Positions 43,017-51,753 of a stretch of 64,000 bases of DNA are shown in pieces. The position numbers and the translations under genes were made by a program. The stretch's first letter is position 1; the number at the start of each line of letters is the position of its first letter. Source of the DNA: Dyadobacter sp. 50-39 (GTDB lineage: Bacteria > Bacteroidota > Bacteroidia > Cytophagales > Spirosomataceae); the NCBI GenBank assembly GCA_001898145.1, contig MKSR01000040.1:620001-684000 (forward strand). Reading direction: 5' to 3'. The notes under the pieces were generated by a model. That model searched no databases, was not told the DNA's origin, and saw only the letters and a list, made by a program, of their open reading frames with translations.

Positions 43017-46016
43017 ATGAAAAGACCATTATCCCGCCTGATCCGGGAACTGCAACGCTTTTGCTTCATTGCGGCGGCGGTAGCGTGTTTCCTGACTGAA
43101 AACGCCCTGGCGCTCGCCGCCGAACGACAAATTTCCGGCAAAGTGGTGTCCGCCGAGGACAAGAACCCGCTCCCCGGCGTAACCATCATCGTGAAGGGGA
43201 ACAATACCGTGGGTACCGCCACCGACACCGAGGGAAAATTCAAGCTCGATGTGCCCGAAGGCTCGACGCTCATCCTGAGCTATATCGGTTATGTGAGCCA
43301 GGAAGTGGCCGTAGGCAATCAGAGCGAGATCAATGTGGAGCTCGCACCCGACCAGAAACAGTTGCAGGAAGTAGTGGTAATCGGGTATGGCACCCAGAAA
43401 AAGGGCGACGTAACGAGCTCTGTGGCGAGCATCAAGCGCGAGGATTTTATCCAGGGAACCGTGCGCGACGCGGCGCAGCTCGTACAGGGAAAAGTGGCCG
43501 GCTTGCGCATTACGACGCCCAGCGGCTCCCCTACTGCCAACACGCAGATCAACTTACGCGGTATCAACTCCATCGAGGGTACCGCCAACCCGCTGATCCT
43601 CATCGACGGTATCCCGGGCGGGCTGAACACCGTGGCACCGGAGGATATCGAGTCGGTGGATGTGTTGAAGGATGGCTCGGCGGCGGCGATCTATGGTACC
43701 CGGGCTACCGGAGGGGTGATTTTGATTACCACCCGGAAAAACCGCGGCGCTTCGCGTTCGACGATTGAGTATTCCAATTATGTCAATATCCAGACCATTG
43801 CCCGTCGTCCCGAACTGCTGACCGGCGATGACTACCGTCAGAAAATCAAGGAAGGCATTGACTATACCGATTACGGCGGCAATACCGACTGGCTTTCCGA
43901 GATCATGCAAAAACCGGTGAGCCACAACCATAACCTCACGTTCTTCGGCGGAAACAGTACCACCAACCTCACAGGTTCGATCAACTACCGCAACTGGGAG
44001 GGGATATTCCTGAGATCCGGCCAGAACCGGTTCACCGGTCGTGCGGATCTGAACCATTCCATGTTCAACAACAAACTCAAAACCAACTTACAGCTCATCA
44101 ACCGCATTACCCGATCGAATGGCGCGGTTTCGCCCGCAAACGACGACGCAGCTTACGGCTACGCCTATCGCCAGGCCATTATCCGCAACCCGACCGACCG
44201 TGTGATCGGCGACAATGGGAAGTGGCAGGAGCGCGACGGGTATTTCTACGAAAACCCGGTGTCGCTGCTGAACGAATCGAATTTCGAAAGCTCATTCAAG
44301 GAAATGCGGATGGCCGGCAGCCTCGACTACGCGCCGATCGACGACCTGAACTTCAAGCTGTTGGTTTCCAATGTGCAGAACAGCAACCTCGAAGGAGGCT
44401 CTACAACCTTCAACCATACCAGCACGCGCCTCGGCAACCAGAATGCCACTGCGTTCCGGAACACCTATGCCAACAATGAAAACCTGCTGGAATTGACCGG
44501 AAATTATTCCAAATCCATTGGTAAACACCGTTTTTCCGTACTCGGAGGTTACAGCTGGCAGGACGCAACCTATGAAGCATTCGCCGCCAACAACTGGGAC
44601 TTCCCTACCGACGCCTACGACTGGAATAACCTCGGCGCAGGCGGAGCCCTGCAAAAAGGACAGGCCGGCATGAGCAGTACCAAAAACAAATGGCAGCTGG
44701 CAGGCTTCTTCGGCCGGCTAACTTACAGCCTGAACGACAAGTACCTGTTTATGGCCAGTGTGCGCCGCGAAGGTTCTTCCCGGTTCGGGGTGAATAATCA
44801 GTGGGGTACTTTCCCGGCCGCTTCCATCGGCTGGCGTATCAGCAAGGAGCGTTTCATGGGCGGGCTTGGCGCGAACTCGGACATCAAGCTCCGTGCAGGC
44901 ATCGGCGTAACGGGTACGATCGCAAACAACCCGTATATGTCGCAGATCAGCTACAATTTCGACCGCGGACAGGGTGCATTCATCGGCGGCAAATGGGTTC
45001 CGGGATTTGTTCCGGCGCGTAACTTCAACCCCGACCTGCGCTGGGAGAAGAAAGAGGAGTACAATGCCGGGGTGGATTTTGGATTCATGAAAAACCGCAT
45101 TAACGGTTCGGTCGACTTTTACAGCCGCAAGGTGAAAGACCTGCTCTACAATTTCCCCGTGCCGGTCCCTCCTTATCTGACGGGCAGCATGTTTATCAAT
45201 GCGGGGGTTATGCAGAACAGAGGGGTAGAAGTGCTCTTGAACATCGTTCCGATCCAGACCGGCAAGTTCCAGTGGAATACGGGCTTCACCTATTCTACCA
45301 ACCGCAACAAGCTCGTGAGCCTTTCCAACGACCAATTCCAGGCGGCCAACGACTTCTTCGACGCAGGTTATACGGGAGAGCCGATCCAGATGAGCACGCA
45401 CCGCGTAAAGGTGGGCGAGCCGATCGGCCGGTTCTTTGTTTGGAAGAGCGTCGGCGTGGACGACAAGGGCGCCTGGCTGATCGAAAACAAGGACGGCGAG
45501 GTGATCCCGATCGCCGACGCTACACCGGAGGACCGCCAGTATTATGGTAATGGTATTCCAAAACATATTGTGGGCTGGAACAACAACATCCGGTACAAGC
45601 AGTTTGACCTGGCTGTGAACATGCGCGGTTCGTTCGGCTTCGACATCCTGAATTTCCAGAGCATGTTTTACAGCAACCCGCGCAACAAGGCTTACAATAT
45701 GCTGAAAAACGCCTACGATCCGATCGACGGCAAGGTGCTCAACACCGACCTGGTGTATGTATCGCATTACATCGAGAAAGGCGATTACTGGAAGATCGAC
45801 AACGTTACATTCGGTTATACCCTGCCTGCCAACACGATCAAAGGCATTAAAAATGCCCGCATTTTCGTGTCGGGCCTCAACCTGGCGACCATTACCGGCT
45901 ACACCGGTATCGACCCCGAAGGCGTGACTTTCACCGGCTTCTCGCCCGGCAGCGACTACCGCGACAAGTACCCTACCACCCGGACATTCACCGCCGGCCT
46001 GAGCGTAACATTCTGA
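43017..46016 (+). CDS. SusC/RagA family TonB-linked outer-membrane transporter
   Basis: 999 residues from the ATG at 43017; a TTG in frame at 42978 is ignored because it would place 13 residues before a normal signal peptide (ends ENALALAAE). The carboxypeptidase-like domain (ISGKVVSAEDKNPLPGVTII) is followed by the signature LQEVVVIGYGTQKKGDVTSS, the plug motifs LVQGKVAGLRITTPSGSPTA and VDVLKDGSAAAIYGTRATGG, and the barrel, ending TFTAGLSVTF. No STN domain. It lies between the copper-dehydrogenase fusion gene (39-base gap) and its SusD (20-base gap), all on one strand, so these three are probably one operon. The ligand is likely whatever the dehydrogenase acts on. Confidence 0.96.
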   Translation: MKRPLSRLIRELQRFCFIAAAVACFLTENALALAAERQISGKVVSAEDKNPLPGVTIIVKGNNTVGTATDTEGKFKLDVPEGSTLILSYIGYVSQEVAVGNQSEINVELAPDQKQLQEVVVIGYGTQKKGDVTSSVASIKREDFIQGTVRDAAQLVQGKVAGLRITTPSGSPTANTQINLRGINSIEGTANPLILIDGIPGGLNTVAPEDIESVDVLKDGSAAAIYGTRATGGVILITTRKNRGASRSTIEYSNYVNIQTIARRPELLTGDDYRQKIKEGIDYTDYGGNTDWLSEIMQKPVSHNHNLTFFGGNSTTNLTGSINYRNWEGIFLRSGQNRFTGRADLNHSMFNNKLKTNLQLINRITRSNGAVSPANDDAAYGYAYRQAIIRNPTDRVIGDNGKWQERDGYFYENPVSLLNESNFESSFKEMRMAGSLDYAPIDDLNFKLLVSNVQNSNLEGGSTTFNHTSTRLGNQNATAFRNTYANNENLLELTGNYSKSIGKHRFSVLGGYSWQDATYEAFAANNWDFPTDAYDWNNLGAGGALQKGQAGMSSTKNKWQLAGFFGRLTYSLNDKYLFMASVRREGSSRFGVNNQWGTFPAASIGWRISKERFMGGLGANSDIKLRAGIGVTGTIANNPYMSQISYNFDRGQGAFIGGKWVPGFVPARNFNPDLRWEKKEEYNAGVDFGFMKNRINGSVDFYSRKVKDLLYNFPVPVPPYLTGSMFINAGVMQNRGVEVLLNIVPIQTGKFQWNTGFTYSTNRNKLVSLSNDQFQAANDFFDAGYTGEPIQMSTHRVKVGEPIGRFFVWKSVGVDDKGAWLIENKDGEVIPIADATPEDRQYYGNGIPKHIVGWNNNIRYKQFDLAVNMRGSFGFDILNFQSMFYSNPRNKAYNMLKNAYDPIDGKVLNTDLVYVSHYIEKGDYWKIDNVTFGYTLPANTIKGIKNARIFVSGLNLATITGYTGIDPEGVTFTGFSPGSDYRDKYPTTRTFTAGLSVTF

Positions 46017-46036
46017 TCATTCAATTCCTGCAAACA

Positions 46037-47620
46037 ATGAAAACTCCAAATATAAGATTTGCGATCCTGGCCGCACTGCTCGCCGGGGCACCGCTTTACT
46101 CCTGCACCGACCTGAACGAGGAAGTGTACTCGGAAGTGCTCGGGAGCAGCTACCAGCCCACCGAAAAGGACCTTCCGGCCATTGTAGCGCCTGTGTACTC
46201 TTCGCTGCGCTCGCTGATGCTCGGCTGGCAAGGCTATTTCGACTTACAGGAAGAGGCCGCCGATGCGATCATCACGCCGGTACGCCCCAACGGCTGGGAC
46301 GACGGCGGTACCTACCGCCGCATGCACCAGCACACCTGGACCTCCCTGCAATGGCAGCCTGAAAACGCGTGGCGCCAGGCATTTGCCAGCATTACCACCG
46401 TCAACCGGGTACTTTCGCAGATCCAGGACGGCGATTTGCCCATTACCAACGGCAAGGAAGCGACCATCGCCGAACTCCGCGCCGTTCGCGCATTTGCGTA
46501 TTACCTTTTGCTCGACAATCATGGCAACGTGCCCATTGTGACCGACTTCAAAGACATTACCCTGCCCAAACAGAGTACCCGCAAGGAGGTGTATGATTTT
46601 GTGGTTAAAGAATTGACAGAGTCACTTCCAAACCTGAGCGAAAATGCGGCTACTACCTATGGCCAGATGAACAAATGGGGCGCGAAGACGCTTTTGGCCA
46701 AAATTTACCTGAATGCGCAGGTTTATACCGGCACAGCGGAATGGGCCAAGGCTATCCAGGAAGCCGATGATGTGATCAAAAGCGGCAAATATGTGCTGGA
46801 TGCGAATTATTCCGACGTTTTCACCTGGACCAACTTCAACTCCAAGGAGATCATTTTCGCTATTCCTTATGATGAGATTTATGGAACGGGCAACCAGATC
46901 CATATGAAGACCCTCGATCCGCTGAGCCGCTCGGTGTACCCGATGAATGCAGGTCCATGGGGCGGAAACTGCGCCGTTCCACAGTTTATAGATACTTACG
47001 ACGCCGCGGACAGCCGCCTGGCCGACACCTGGATTATGGGTCCGCAAAAAAGCGCCGCTACCGGTGCGGTGGTGATCACCTACAACAAAGCCGTCCCGGG
47101 AATGGATAAAACCGCTTCGTCGGACGGGTTCCGTATCGGCAAGTATAAAATCAAGCCCAATGCAACCGGCAGCCTCGACAACGACTTCCCTTTCCTGCGC
47201 TACGCGGATGTGCTCATGATCAAGGCGGAGGCATTGCTGCGCACGGGCAAGGCGGCGGAGGCGGCTGAGCTCGTTACCCAGGTGCGCCAGCGGGCATTCA
47301 AAGGTGCGCCCGAAAAAGCGACGGTTACCGCTGCCGATCTGGCGAAGGGCAGCCGTTACAACTACGGCTACCAGGCCACCGATGGCACCATTACCGAGCG
47401 GCAGGGCGGCGACGACATCCAGTTCGGCCGTTTCCTCGACGAGTTGGGCTGGGAATTTGCGGCAGAGGCACACCGTCGCCAGGACCTGATCCGTTTCGGG
47501 GCATACGAAACCAAGAGATGGTTCAACCACCGCCCGCAATCGGTACAGCGTGCGCTCTTCCCGATCCCGCAGAATGAAATTGACAAGAACCCGAACCTGA
47601 AACAGAACCCGGGTTACTGA
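46037..47620 (+). CDS. SusD/RagB family outer-membrane lipoprotein
   Basis: 527 residues. Lipoprotein signal MKTPNIRFAILAALLAGAPL followed by YSC, with the lipid cysteine at 23. The mature start TDLNEEVYSEVLGSSYQPTE is typical SusD, as are the helical repeats (AELRAVRAFAYYLLLDNHGN) and the C-terminal LGWEFAAEAHRRQDLIRFGA block. The final residues, FPIPQNEIDKNPNLKQNPGY, are the standard SusD end. It partners the SusC gene 20 bases upstream and is followed by a clear terminator at 47652-47697, which closes the operon. Confidence 0.95.
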   Translation: MKTPNIRFAILAALLAGAPLYSCTDLNEEVYSEVLGSSYQPTEKDLPAIVAPVYSSLRSLMLGWQGYFDLQEEAADAIITPVRPNGWDDGGTYRRMHQHTWTSLQWQPENAWRQAFASITTVNRVLSQIQDGDLPITNGKEATIAELRAVRAFAYYLLLDNHGNVPIVTDFKDITLPKQSTRKEVYDFVVKELTESLPNLSENAATTYGQMNKWGAKTLLAKIYLNAQVYTGTAEWAKAIQEADDVIKSGKYVLDANYSDVFTWTNFNSKEIIFAIPYDEIYGTGNQIHMKTLDPLSRSVYPMNAGPWGGNCAVPQFIDTYDAADSRLADTWIMGPQKSAATGAVVITYNKAVPGMDKTASSDGFRIGKYKIKPNATGSLDNDFPFLRYADVLMIKAEALLRTGKAAEAAELVTQVRQRAFKGAPEKATVTAADLAKGSRYNYGYQATDGTITERQGGDDIQFGRFLDELGWEFAAEAHRRQDLIRFGAYETKRWFNHRPQSVQRALFPIPQNEIDKNPNLKQNPGY

Positions 47621-47651
47621 GCCATTATTAATTTGGGTTAGGTAGTTCCTA

Positions 47652-47697
47652 TTTGCTCACCGGACAAACTATATTTGTTTCGGTGGGCAAATTTTTT
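47652..47697 (+). terminator. Intrinsic terminator after the third susCD operon
   Basis: An 11-bp stem (TTTGCTCACCG with CGGTGGGCAAA, one G-T pair) with an inner 5-bp ACAAA/TTTGT extension is followed directly by six T residues, 32 bases past the SusD stop. The loop itself contains TATATTTG (47670-47677), an exact -7 match that could start transcription of the next gene at 47723. Confidence 0.8.
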
Positions 47698-47722
47698 GTT
47701 GTATTCCAAACCATATTATCCC

Positions 47723-49108
47723 ATGTTTTCCAAATCAACATACATAAACCGCAGACAAACACTTCAATCTAAACTCGGCGGCGGGCTGGTCCTGCTCCTG
47801 GGCAACGAAGAGAGCGGCATGAATTACCGCGACAACGTATACTCATTTCGTCAGGACAGTACATTCCTTTATTATTTCGGCATCGATCAGGCCTCGCTTA
47901 CCGCGATCATCGACCTCGATAACGGCCGCGAAATCATTTTCGGCAATGAGCTTACCATCGATGATGTTGTATGGACTGGCCCGAAAGAGGCCATTTCCGA
48001 AAAGGCGGCCAAAGTCGGTGTAAACGAGGTGAAGCCCGCTTCGGCCGTTGGAAGTTTTCTGAAAGACGCATTATCGCGCCGGCAAACGATCCATTTCCTC
48101 CCTCCCTACCGCGGCGAGCATTACCTGAAATTGCAGGAATGGCTGCACGTCAGCCCTTCCGAAGCGGCGCAGAAAGCATCTGCCGACCTGATTAAAGCAG
48201 TGGTCTCCATGCGTTCCTACAAAACCGAAGAAGAAGTAGCCGAAATTGAAAAGGCCGTGGACACTTCGGTCGACATGCATTTGTCCTTCATGCGCGACAC
48301 GCGCGCGGGCATGAGCGAGAAGGAAATTGCCGGCAGGCTGCAAAGCATGGCCATTGCCCGTGGCGGCGATATTTCCTATCCCGTGATCCTTACCGTAAAC
48401 GGCGAAATCCTGCATACCCACGCCCGCGACCTCTCCATCCGCGAGGGCCAGATGGCACTCTGCGACGCGGGGGCGGAAACAGCCATGCATTACTGCGGCG
48501 ACCTTACCCGCACCATTCCCGTCGGAAAGGCATTTACGAGCCTTCAAAAAGAGATGTATGAAATCGTCCTGAATGCCCAGGAAGCCGCCATTGCAGCTTG
48601 CAAACCCGGTGTTTTGTTCAAAGACGTGCACAAGCTGGCGTCGACCAGACTCGTGGAAGGCATGAAGCAAATGGGCGTCGTAAAGGGCGATCCCGCCGAA
48701 GCTGTCGAGCATGACGTGCATACCTTATTCTTCCAATGCGGCCTCGGCCACATGATGGGCCTCGATGTGCACGACATGGAAAACCTGGGCGAACAATACG
48801 TCGGCTACACCGATGAACTTAAAAAGGGCACTGCATTCGGCTGGAAGTCCCTCCGGCTGGGCCGCGCCCTGGAACCCGGCTTCGTCATCACCGTCGAGCC
48901 CGGCCTGTACCTCATCCCCACCCTCATCGACCGCTGGAAAGGCGAGCAAAAACTCGCGCAATTCATCGACTATGAGAAGCTGGAAATGTTCCGCGATTTC
49001 ACCGGTATCCGCATTGAAGACAACCTTTTGATTACCGAGAATGGCAACAGGATTCTCGGAAAGGAACTGGCGAAAAGTGTGAAGGACGTGGAGGCGTTGA
49101 GAGGGTAG
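47723..49108 (+). CDS. Xaa-Pro aminopeptidase (aminopeptidase P, M24B)
   Basis: 461 residues from the ATG at 47723; the frame extends back to a TTG at 47675, which lies inside a terminator and is rejected. The N-terminal domain (about 1-165) is the AMP_N type (NRRQTLQSKLGGGLVLLLGN, FRQDSTFLYYFGI). The pita-bread C-terminal domain has the five metal ligands of M24: Asp in LCDAGAETAMHY, Asp in CGDLTRTIPVG, His in GLGHMMGLDVHDME, Glu in VITVEPGLYLIP and Glu in GIRIEDNLLIT. It removes an N-terminal residue before proline. There is no signal peptide, so it is cytoplasmic and complements the exported prolyl peptidase at 36799. It has an unrelated-looking SusCD neighbour upstream, separated by a terminator. 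Confidence 0.94.
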   Translation: MFSKSTYINRRQTLQSKLGGGLVLLLGNEESGMNYRDNVYSFRQDSTFLYYFGIDQASLTAIIDLDNGREIIFGNELTIDDVVWTGPKEAISEKAAKVGVNEVKPASAVGSFLKDALSRRQTIHFLPPYRGEHYLKLQEWLHVSPSEAAQKASADLIKAVVSMRSYKTEEEVAEIEKAVDTSVDMHLSFMRDTRAGMSEKEIAGRLQSMAIARGGDISYPVILTVNGEILHTHARDLSIREGQMALCDAGAETAMHYCGDLTRTIPVGKAFTSLQKEMYEIVLNAQEAAIAACKPGVLFKDVHKLASTRLVEGMKQMGVVKGDPAEAVEHDVHTLFFQCGLGHMMGLDVHDMENLGEQYVGYTDELKKGTAFGWKSLRLGRALEPGFVITVEPGLYLIPTLIDRWKGEQKLAQFIDYEKLEMFRDFTGIRIEDNLLITENGNRILGKELAKSVKDVEALRG

Positions 49109-49114
49109 TGTTCC

Positions 49115-49156
49115 GTTGGAGGTTTATTAAATTCGCATCCAGAATTAACCTCCAAC
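49115..49156. promoter_or_regulatory. Perfect 10-bp inverted repeat before the DUF6934-like gene
   Basis: GTTGGAGGTT (49115-49124) and AACCTCCAAC (49147-49156) pair exactly across a 22-base gap. It starts seven bases after the aminopeptidase stop and ends 13 bases before the DUF6934-like start. It could be a terminator for the first or an operator for the second; no T-tract follows, which slightly favours an operator. Confidence 0.45.
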
Positions 49157-49169
49157 ACACTATTGCTTC

Positions 49170-49673
49170 ATGCATCTGCCACGGTATAGTTACTATGCTA
49201 GCGAGTCGAAGACACTCTTTGAATTCACAAGCGAAGGATCGAAAGGATTCATAAAAAAGCTCATAGAATATACGCTGGTAGGTCCGGAGGTATACAATCT
49301 CGGCTTCGGTGACATGGATGAGTCAGGAGAAACTTTCAATGATATGCTGGTGTCAAACAATGGAGACAGCTACAAAGTACTGGCGACGGTCGCTGCCACT
49401 GTGGTCGAATTCACCGAAAATCACCCAAAGGCTGCGGTTCTGGCCTCGGGAAGTACCAAGTCGAGAACAAGGTTGTATCGCATGGCCCTCAACCGGTATC
49501 TTTGTGATATTCAGCAGCAATTCGTTATTTTTGGATATTGCAGGAACAACTACTGGGAAACTTTTATAAGGGACCAAGAATACGAGGCTTTCCTGTTAAC
49601 GAGATCAGAAAACCAACAACAGTTATGGCTAGAACTGCAAATAGTAAACCAAATGATCAAAACGGGGGAATGA
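49170..49673 (+). CDS. DUF6934-like protein, possible toxin-antitoxin partner
   Basis: 167 residues, no signal peptide or membrane segment. From memory the pattern matches the Bacteroidota family DUF6934: NLGFGDMDESGETFNDML, then VSNNGDSYKVLATVAATVVE, then ASGSTKSRTRLYRMALNRYL, and a C-terminal YEAFLLTR. The function of that family is not established. The gene overlaps a tiny downstream ORF, the close arrangement typical of toxin-antitoxin pairs. Its third-codon bases are less GC-rich than those of its neighbours, which hints at horizontal transfer. An inverted repeat lies just upstream. The role as toxin is an inference from arrangement only. Confidence 0.75.
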   Translation: MHLPRYSYYASESKTLFEFTSEGSKGFIKKLIEYTLVGPEVYNLGFGDMDESGETFNDMLVSNNGDSYKVLATVAATVVEFTENHPKAAVLASGSTKSRTRLYRMALNRYLCDIQQQFVIFGYCRNNYWETFIRDQEYEAFLLTRSENQQQLWLELQIVNQMIKTGE

Positions 49674-49807
49674 TCGTAAAGGACATGCGTCATCTCGAAG
49701 GCAAGGTTCACTTTCCGGAGCAGTTGGAGAAAGCACGGAAAATCTTGGCACCGTTGATTGCCCTAAGGGAGCAAAACAAGTCCACTCCCCCGGATTCCAA
49801 TCCGTGA
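49625..49807 (+). CDS. Small hydrophilic protein overlapping the DUF6934-like gene
   Basis: 60 residues from the ATG at 49625 or 45 residues from the ATG at 49670. The second start overlaps the upstream stop as ATGA, favouring translational coupling, and has GGGGGA just before it, though too close for a good ribosome-binding site. The conserved-looking core is MIVKDMRHLEGKVHFPEQLE followed by KARKILAPLIALREQ, charged and probably helical. I do not recognise a family. Size, charge and overlap suit an antitoxin or small partner of the DUF6934-like protein. It ends eight bases before the convergent DUF885 gene. Confidence 0.6.
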   Translation: MARTANSKPNDQNGGMIVKDMRHLEGKVHFPEQLEKARKILAPLIALREQNKSTPPDSNP

Positions 49808-49814
49808 ACACCCG

Positions 49815-51605
49815 TCATTTAAACTGATAAAACTTCCACTGCGTTTTGAAATCAGCTTTCAATGGCTGGTTCGTCAGGGTCGCACGTACCATTTCGATCG
49901 GCATGTTATTTTCCTTCATGACGGCGTCGTGGAATTGCTTGAAAGTCATTTTGCCGCTGTCTACCAGCTCCTTTTTCAGGCTGAACAACTGTAAGCCTCC
50001 TATAAGGTACGCCACCTGGTAAAGCGGACTGTAATTCCCTTCAAACGAACGCCTTACTTCACCTTCGGCATTGGCACGTTCATGACCCACCCGGTCCACC
50101 AGAAAGTCAATGCACTCCTGCGGCGTCCATTTACCGAGGTGATAATTCAGTGAAAAAATAATGCGCGCACAGCGGTGCATACGCCAGAAAAGCATTCCTA
50201 TGCGTTCCTCGGGCGTTTTGGCAAAACCTTTGTCATACAAAAGCAGCTCCCAGTACAATGCCCAGCCCTCGGTCCAGAACGGCGTGCGGAAATCGCCGCG
50301 GTAGGACTTGTACCGGCTGTTCATATAATACTGCAAATGGTGCCCCGGCACCAGCTCGTGATGCACGGTGGAACGGGAGAAATAGGGGTTGTTACCGCGC
50401 ATGCTCATCAGTTTGTCGTCATGCGCCATGGTATTGGTCGGGTAAGAAATGATGATATCCCTGCCGCCGAGAAAAAATGGGTTGACCAGCTGCCGCTCCG
50501 GCGTCATCATCTGCATTCCCCAGGTTTCGTCGGCTATTTCGGGATAGTCGATGAGGTTATTTTTGAGAATGAATTCCTTGGCGTCATTATAAAGCTTCAT
50601 GATGAGCTCCGGCTGGGTGCCAGCGGGAACGTAGCTGCTTTTGACCTTTTCCTGAGCCTTTTTCCAGTCCTTCCCAAAGCCCATTTCGGCAGATGCTTTC
50701 AACAATTCCTTATCGCACCACGCAAATTCCCTGTTCGCAAGGTCAATGAGCTCGTCGGGCGTGTAGCTGATCATCTCGGTGCCGAGCTGACGAATCAGTT
50801 CTTCGCGCCCGATCGGGACACCCTTGATACCGCTCGCATCCTCTTTCTGAGTCGTATTGAGCTTTCCTTTGCTGCGGATCAGTTTGGAATAGGCCAGCAA
50901 TGTGCTGTCCAGCCTTTTGTAAGGCTTGGGCACCCACCAGGTAAACAGCGGATCGTAGCTATTGTAAAACTCGAAGGTACTTTTCAAACGTGCTTCGAGG
51001 CCGGTCACAGCCTCCACGCCCATGCGCGAGAGCGGCATATCGATTGATTCCAGCTTCTTGAAAGACTCCTCGGCCGTCTTTACCTCCTTCTGCAGATCAT
51101 TCAGTTTCGCCGCAACTGCCTGGCCATCTACCGTCGCACCGCGGCGGCGGCCTTTTTCCAACTCGTAGATGCCGGCGGCAAACGGAATATATTTTTCGAT
51201 CTGGGCATATTCCTTTTCCTCCTGGCTTAATGTCAGTAAATGGTCGTCGATATTACGTTTCAACAGCAGATAGTCCACCTTGCCGTAAATGCTCATGGCA
51301 TTGAATTCCACCTTGGAGAGTTTCCCCAGATAATCCTGATCTACTTCGCGTAACCGCGTCCGCTGCTCCGGGGAGTTCAGTGCGCTGCCGCCCTGCTGGG
51401 CCCGCCCGCTCGTAGGCATTGGACCGTAAAAGTATTTCACAGCACGAATGTCCTGCGCATACTGAATAACCAATCCGGCCACCTCGCTGGACTGTTCATA
51501 TAGGTTAAATCTGGATTTGGAAGATTGCGCTGCCGCGCTCAAAGCAGCAAAAAAGCAAAACAGGAAAACCGCCCAATGCGAGCGCATTACATAATTATGC
51601 GTCAT
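49815..51605 (-). CDS. Exported DUF885 family metallopeptidase-like protein
   Basis: 596 residues from the ATG at 51605; an ATG at 51587 gives an equally good signal peptide (MRSHWAVFLFCFFAALSAAA). The frame's earlier start at 51656 is less likely because a promoter-like box lies inside it. The protein belongs to DUF885, all-helical proteins thought to be zinc peptidases. The motif VHHELVPGHHLQYYMNSRY provides HExxPGH, the family's probable metal site, with a later Glu in PFWTEGWALYWELLL. The peptide substrate is unknown. It faces the DUF6934 pair tail-to-tail. A clean exported DUF885 with normal length and no gaps in its motifs. Confidence 0.88.
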   Translation of the reverse strand: MTHNYVMRSHWAVFLFCFFAALSAAAQSSKSRFNLYEQSSEVAGLVIQYAQDIRAVKYFYGPMPTSGRAQQGGSALNSPEQRTRLREVDQDYLGKLSKVEFNAMSIYGKVDYLLLKRNIDDHLLTLSQEEKEYAQIEKYIPFAAGIYELEKGRRRGATVDGQAVAAKLNDLQKEVKTAEESFKKLESIDMPLSRMGVEAVTGLEARLKSTFEFYNSYDPLFTWWVPKPYKRLDSTLLAYSKLIRSKGKLNTTQKEDASGIKGVPIGREELIRQLGTEMISYTPDELIDLANREFAWCDKELLKASAEMGFGKDWKKAQEKVKSSYVPAGTQPELIMKLYNDAKEFILKNNLIDYPEIADETWGMQMMTPERQLVNPFFLGGRDIIISYPTNTMAHDDKLMSMRGNNPYFSRSTVHHELVPGHHLQYYMNSRYKSYRGDFRTPFWTEGWALYWELLLYDKGFAKTPEERIGMLFWRMHRCARIIFSLNYHLGKWTPQECIDFLVDRVGHERANAEGEVRRSFEGNYSPLYQVAYLIGGLQLFSLKKELVDSGKMTFKQFHDAVMKENNMPIEMVRATLTNQPLKADFKTQWKFYQFK

Positions 51606-51635
51606 AGGATTCAGGATACTTAGGTTGGATTTTAT

Positions 51636-51643
51636 CAAAATTA
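51636..51643 (-). promoter_or_regulatory. Candidate -7 box of the DUF885 gene
   Basis: TAATTTTG on the minus strand fits TANNTTTG exactly and lies 31 bases upstream of the preferred start at 51605. No good TTTG is found at the -33 distance, so support is limited. Confidence 0.35.
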
Positions 51644-51707
51644 ACCTAAAATACACCTGAAAACGTACCGCGTTTTAATCATTTATTGACGGATTTTAAC
51701 AATTGGC

Positions 51708-51728
51708 GATCTCCGGATTCCGGAGGTC
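51708..51728 (-). terminator. Possible weak terminator after the AraC-type gene
   Basis: A hairpin with a 6-bp core (CTCCGG-ATT-CCGGAG) and three more outer pairs including one G-T lies 25 bases past the stop at 51754. No T-tract follows directly, so this is a low-confidence call. Confidence 0.3.
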
Positions 51729-51753
51729 ATGACTGACGGGCCATGCACAGCAG

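Noticed and set aside
47675-47722. Extended N-terminus of the aminopeptidase
   Set aside because: It depends on a TTG start within a terminator hairpin, and the family begins at the ATG at 47723.
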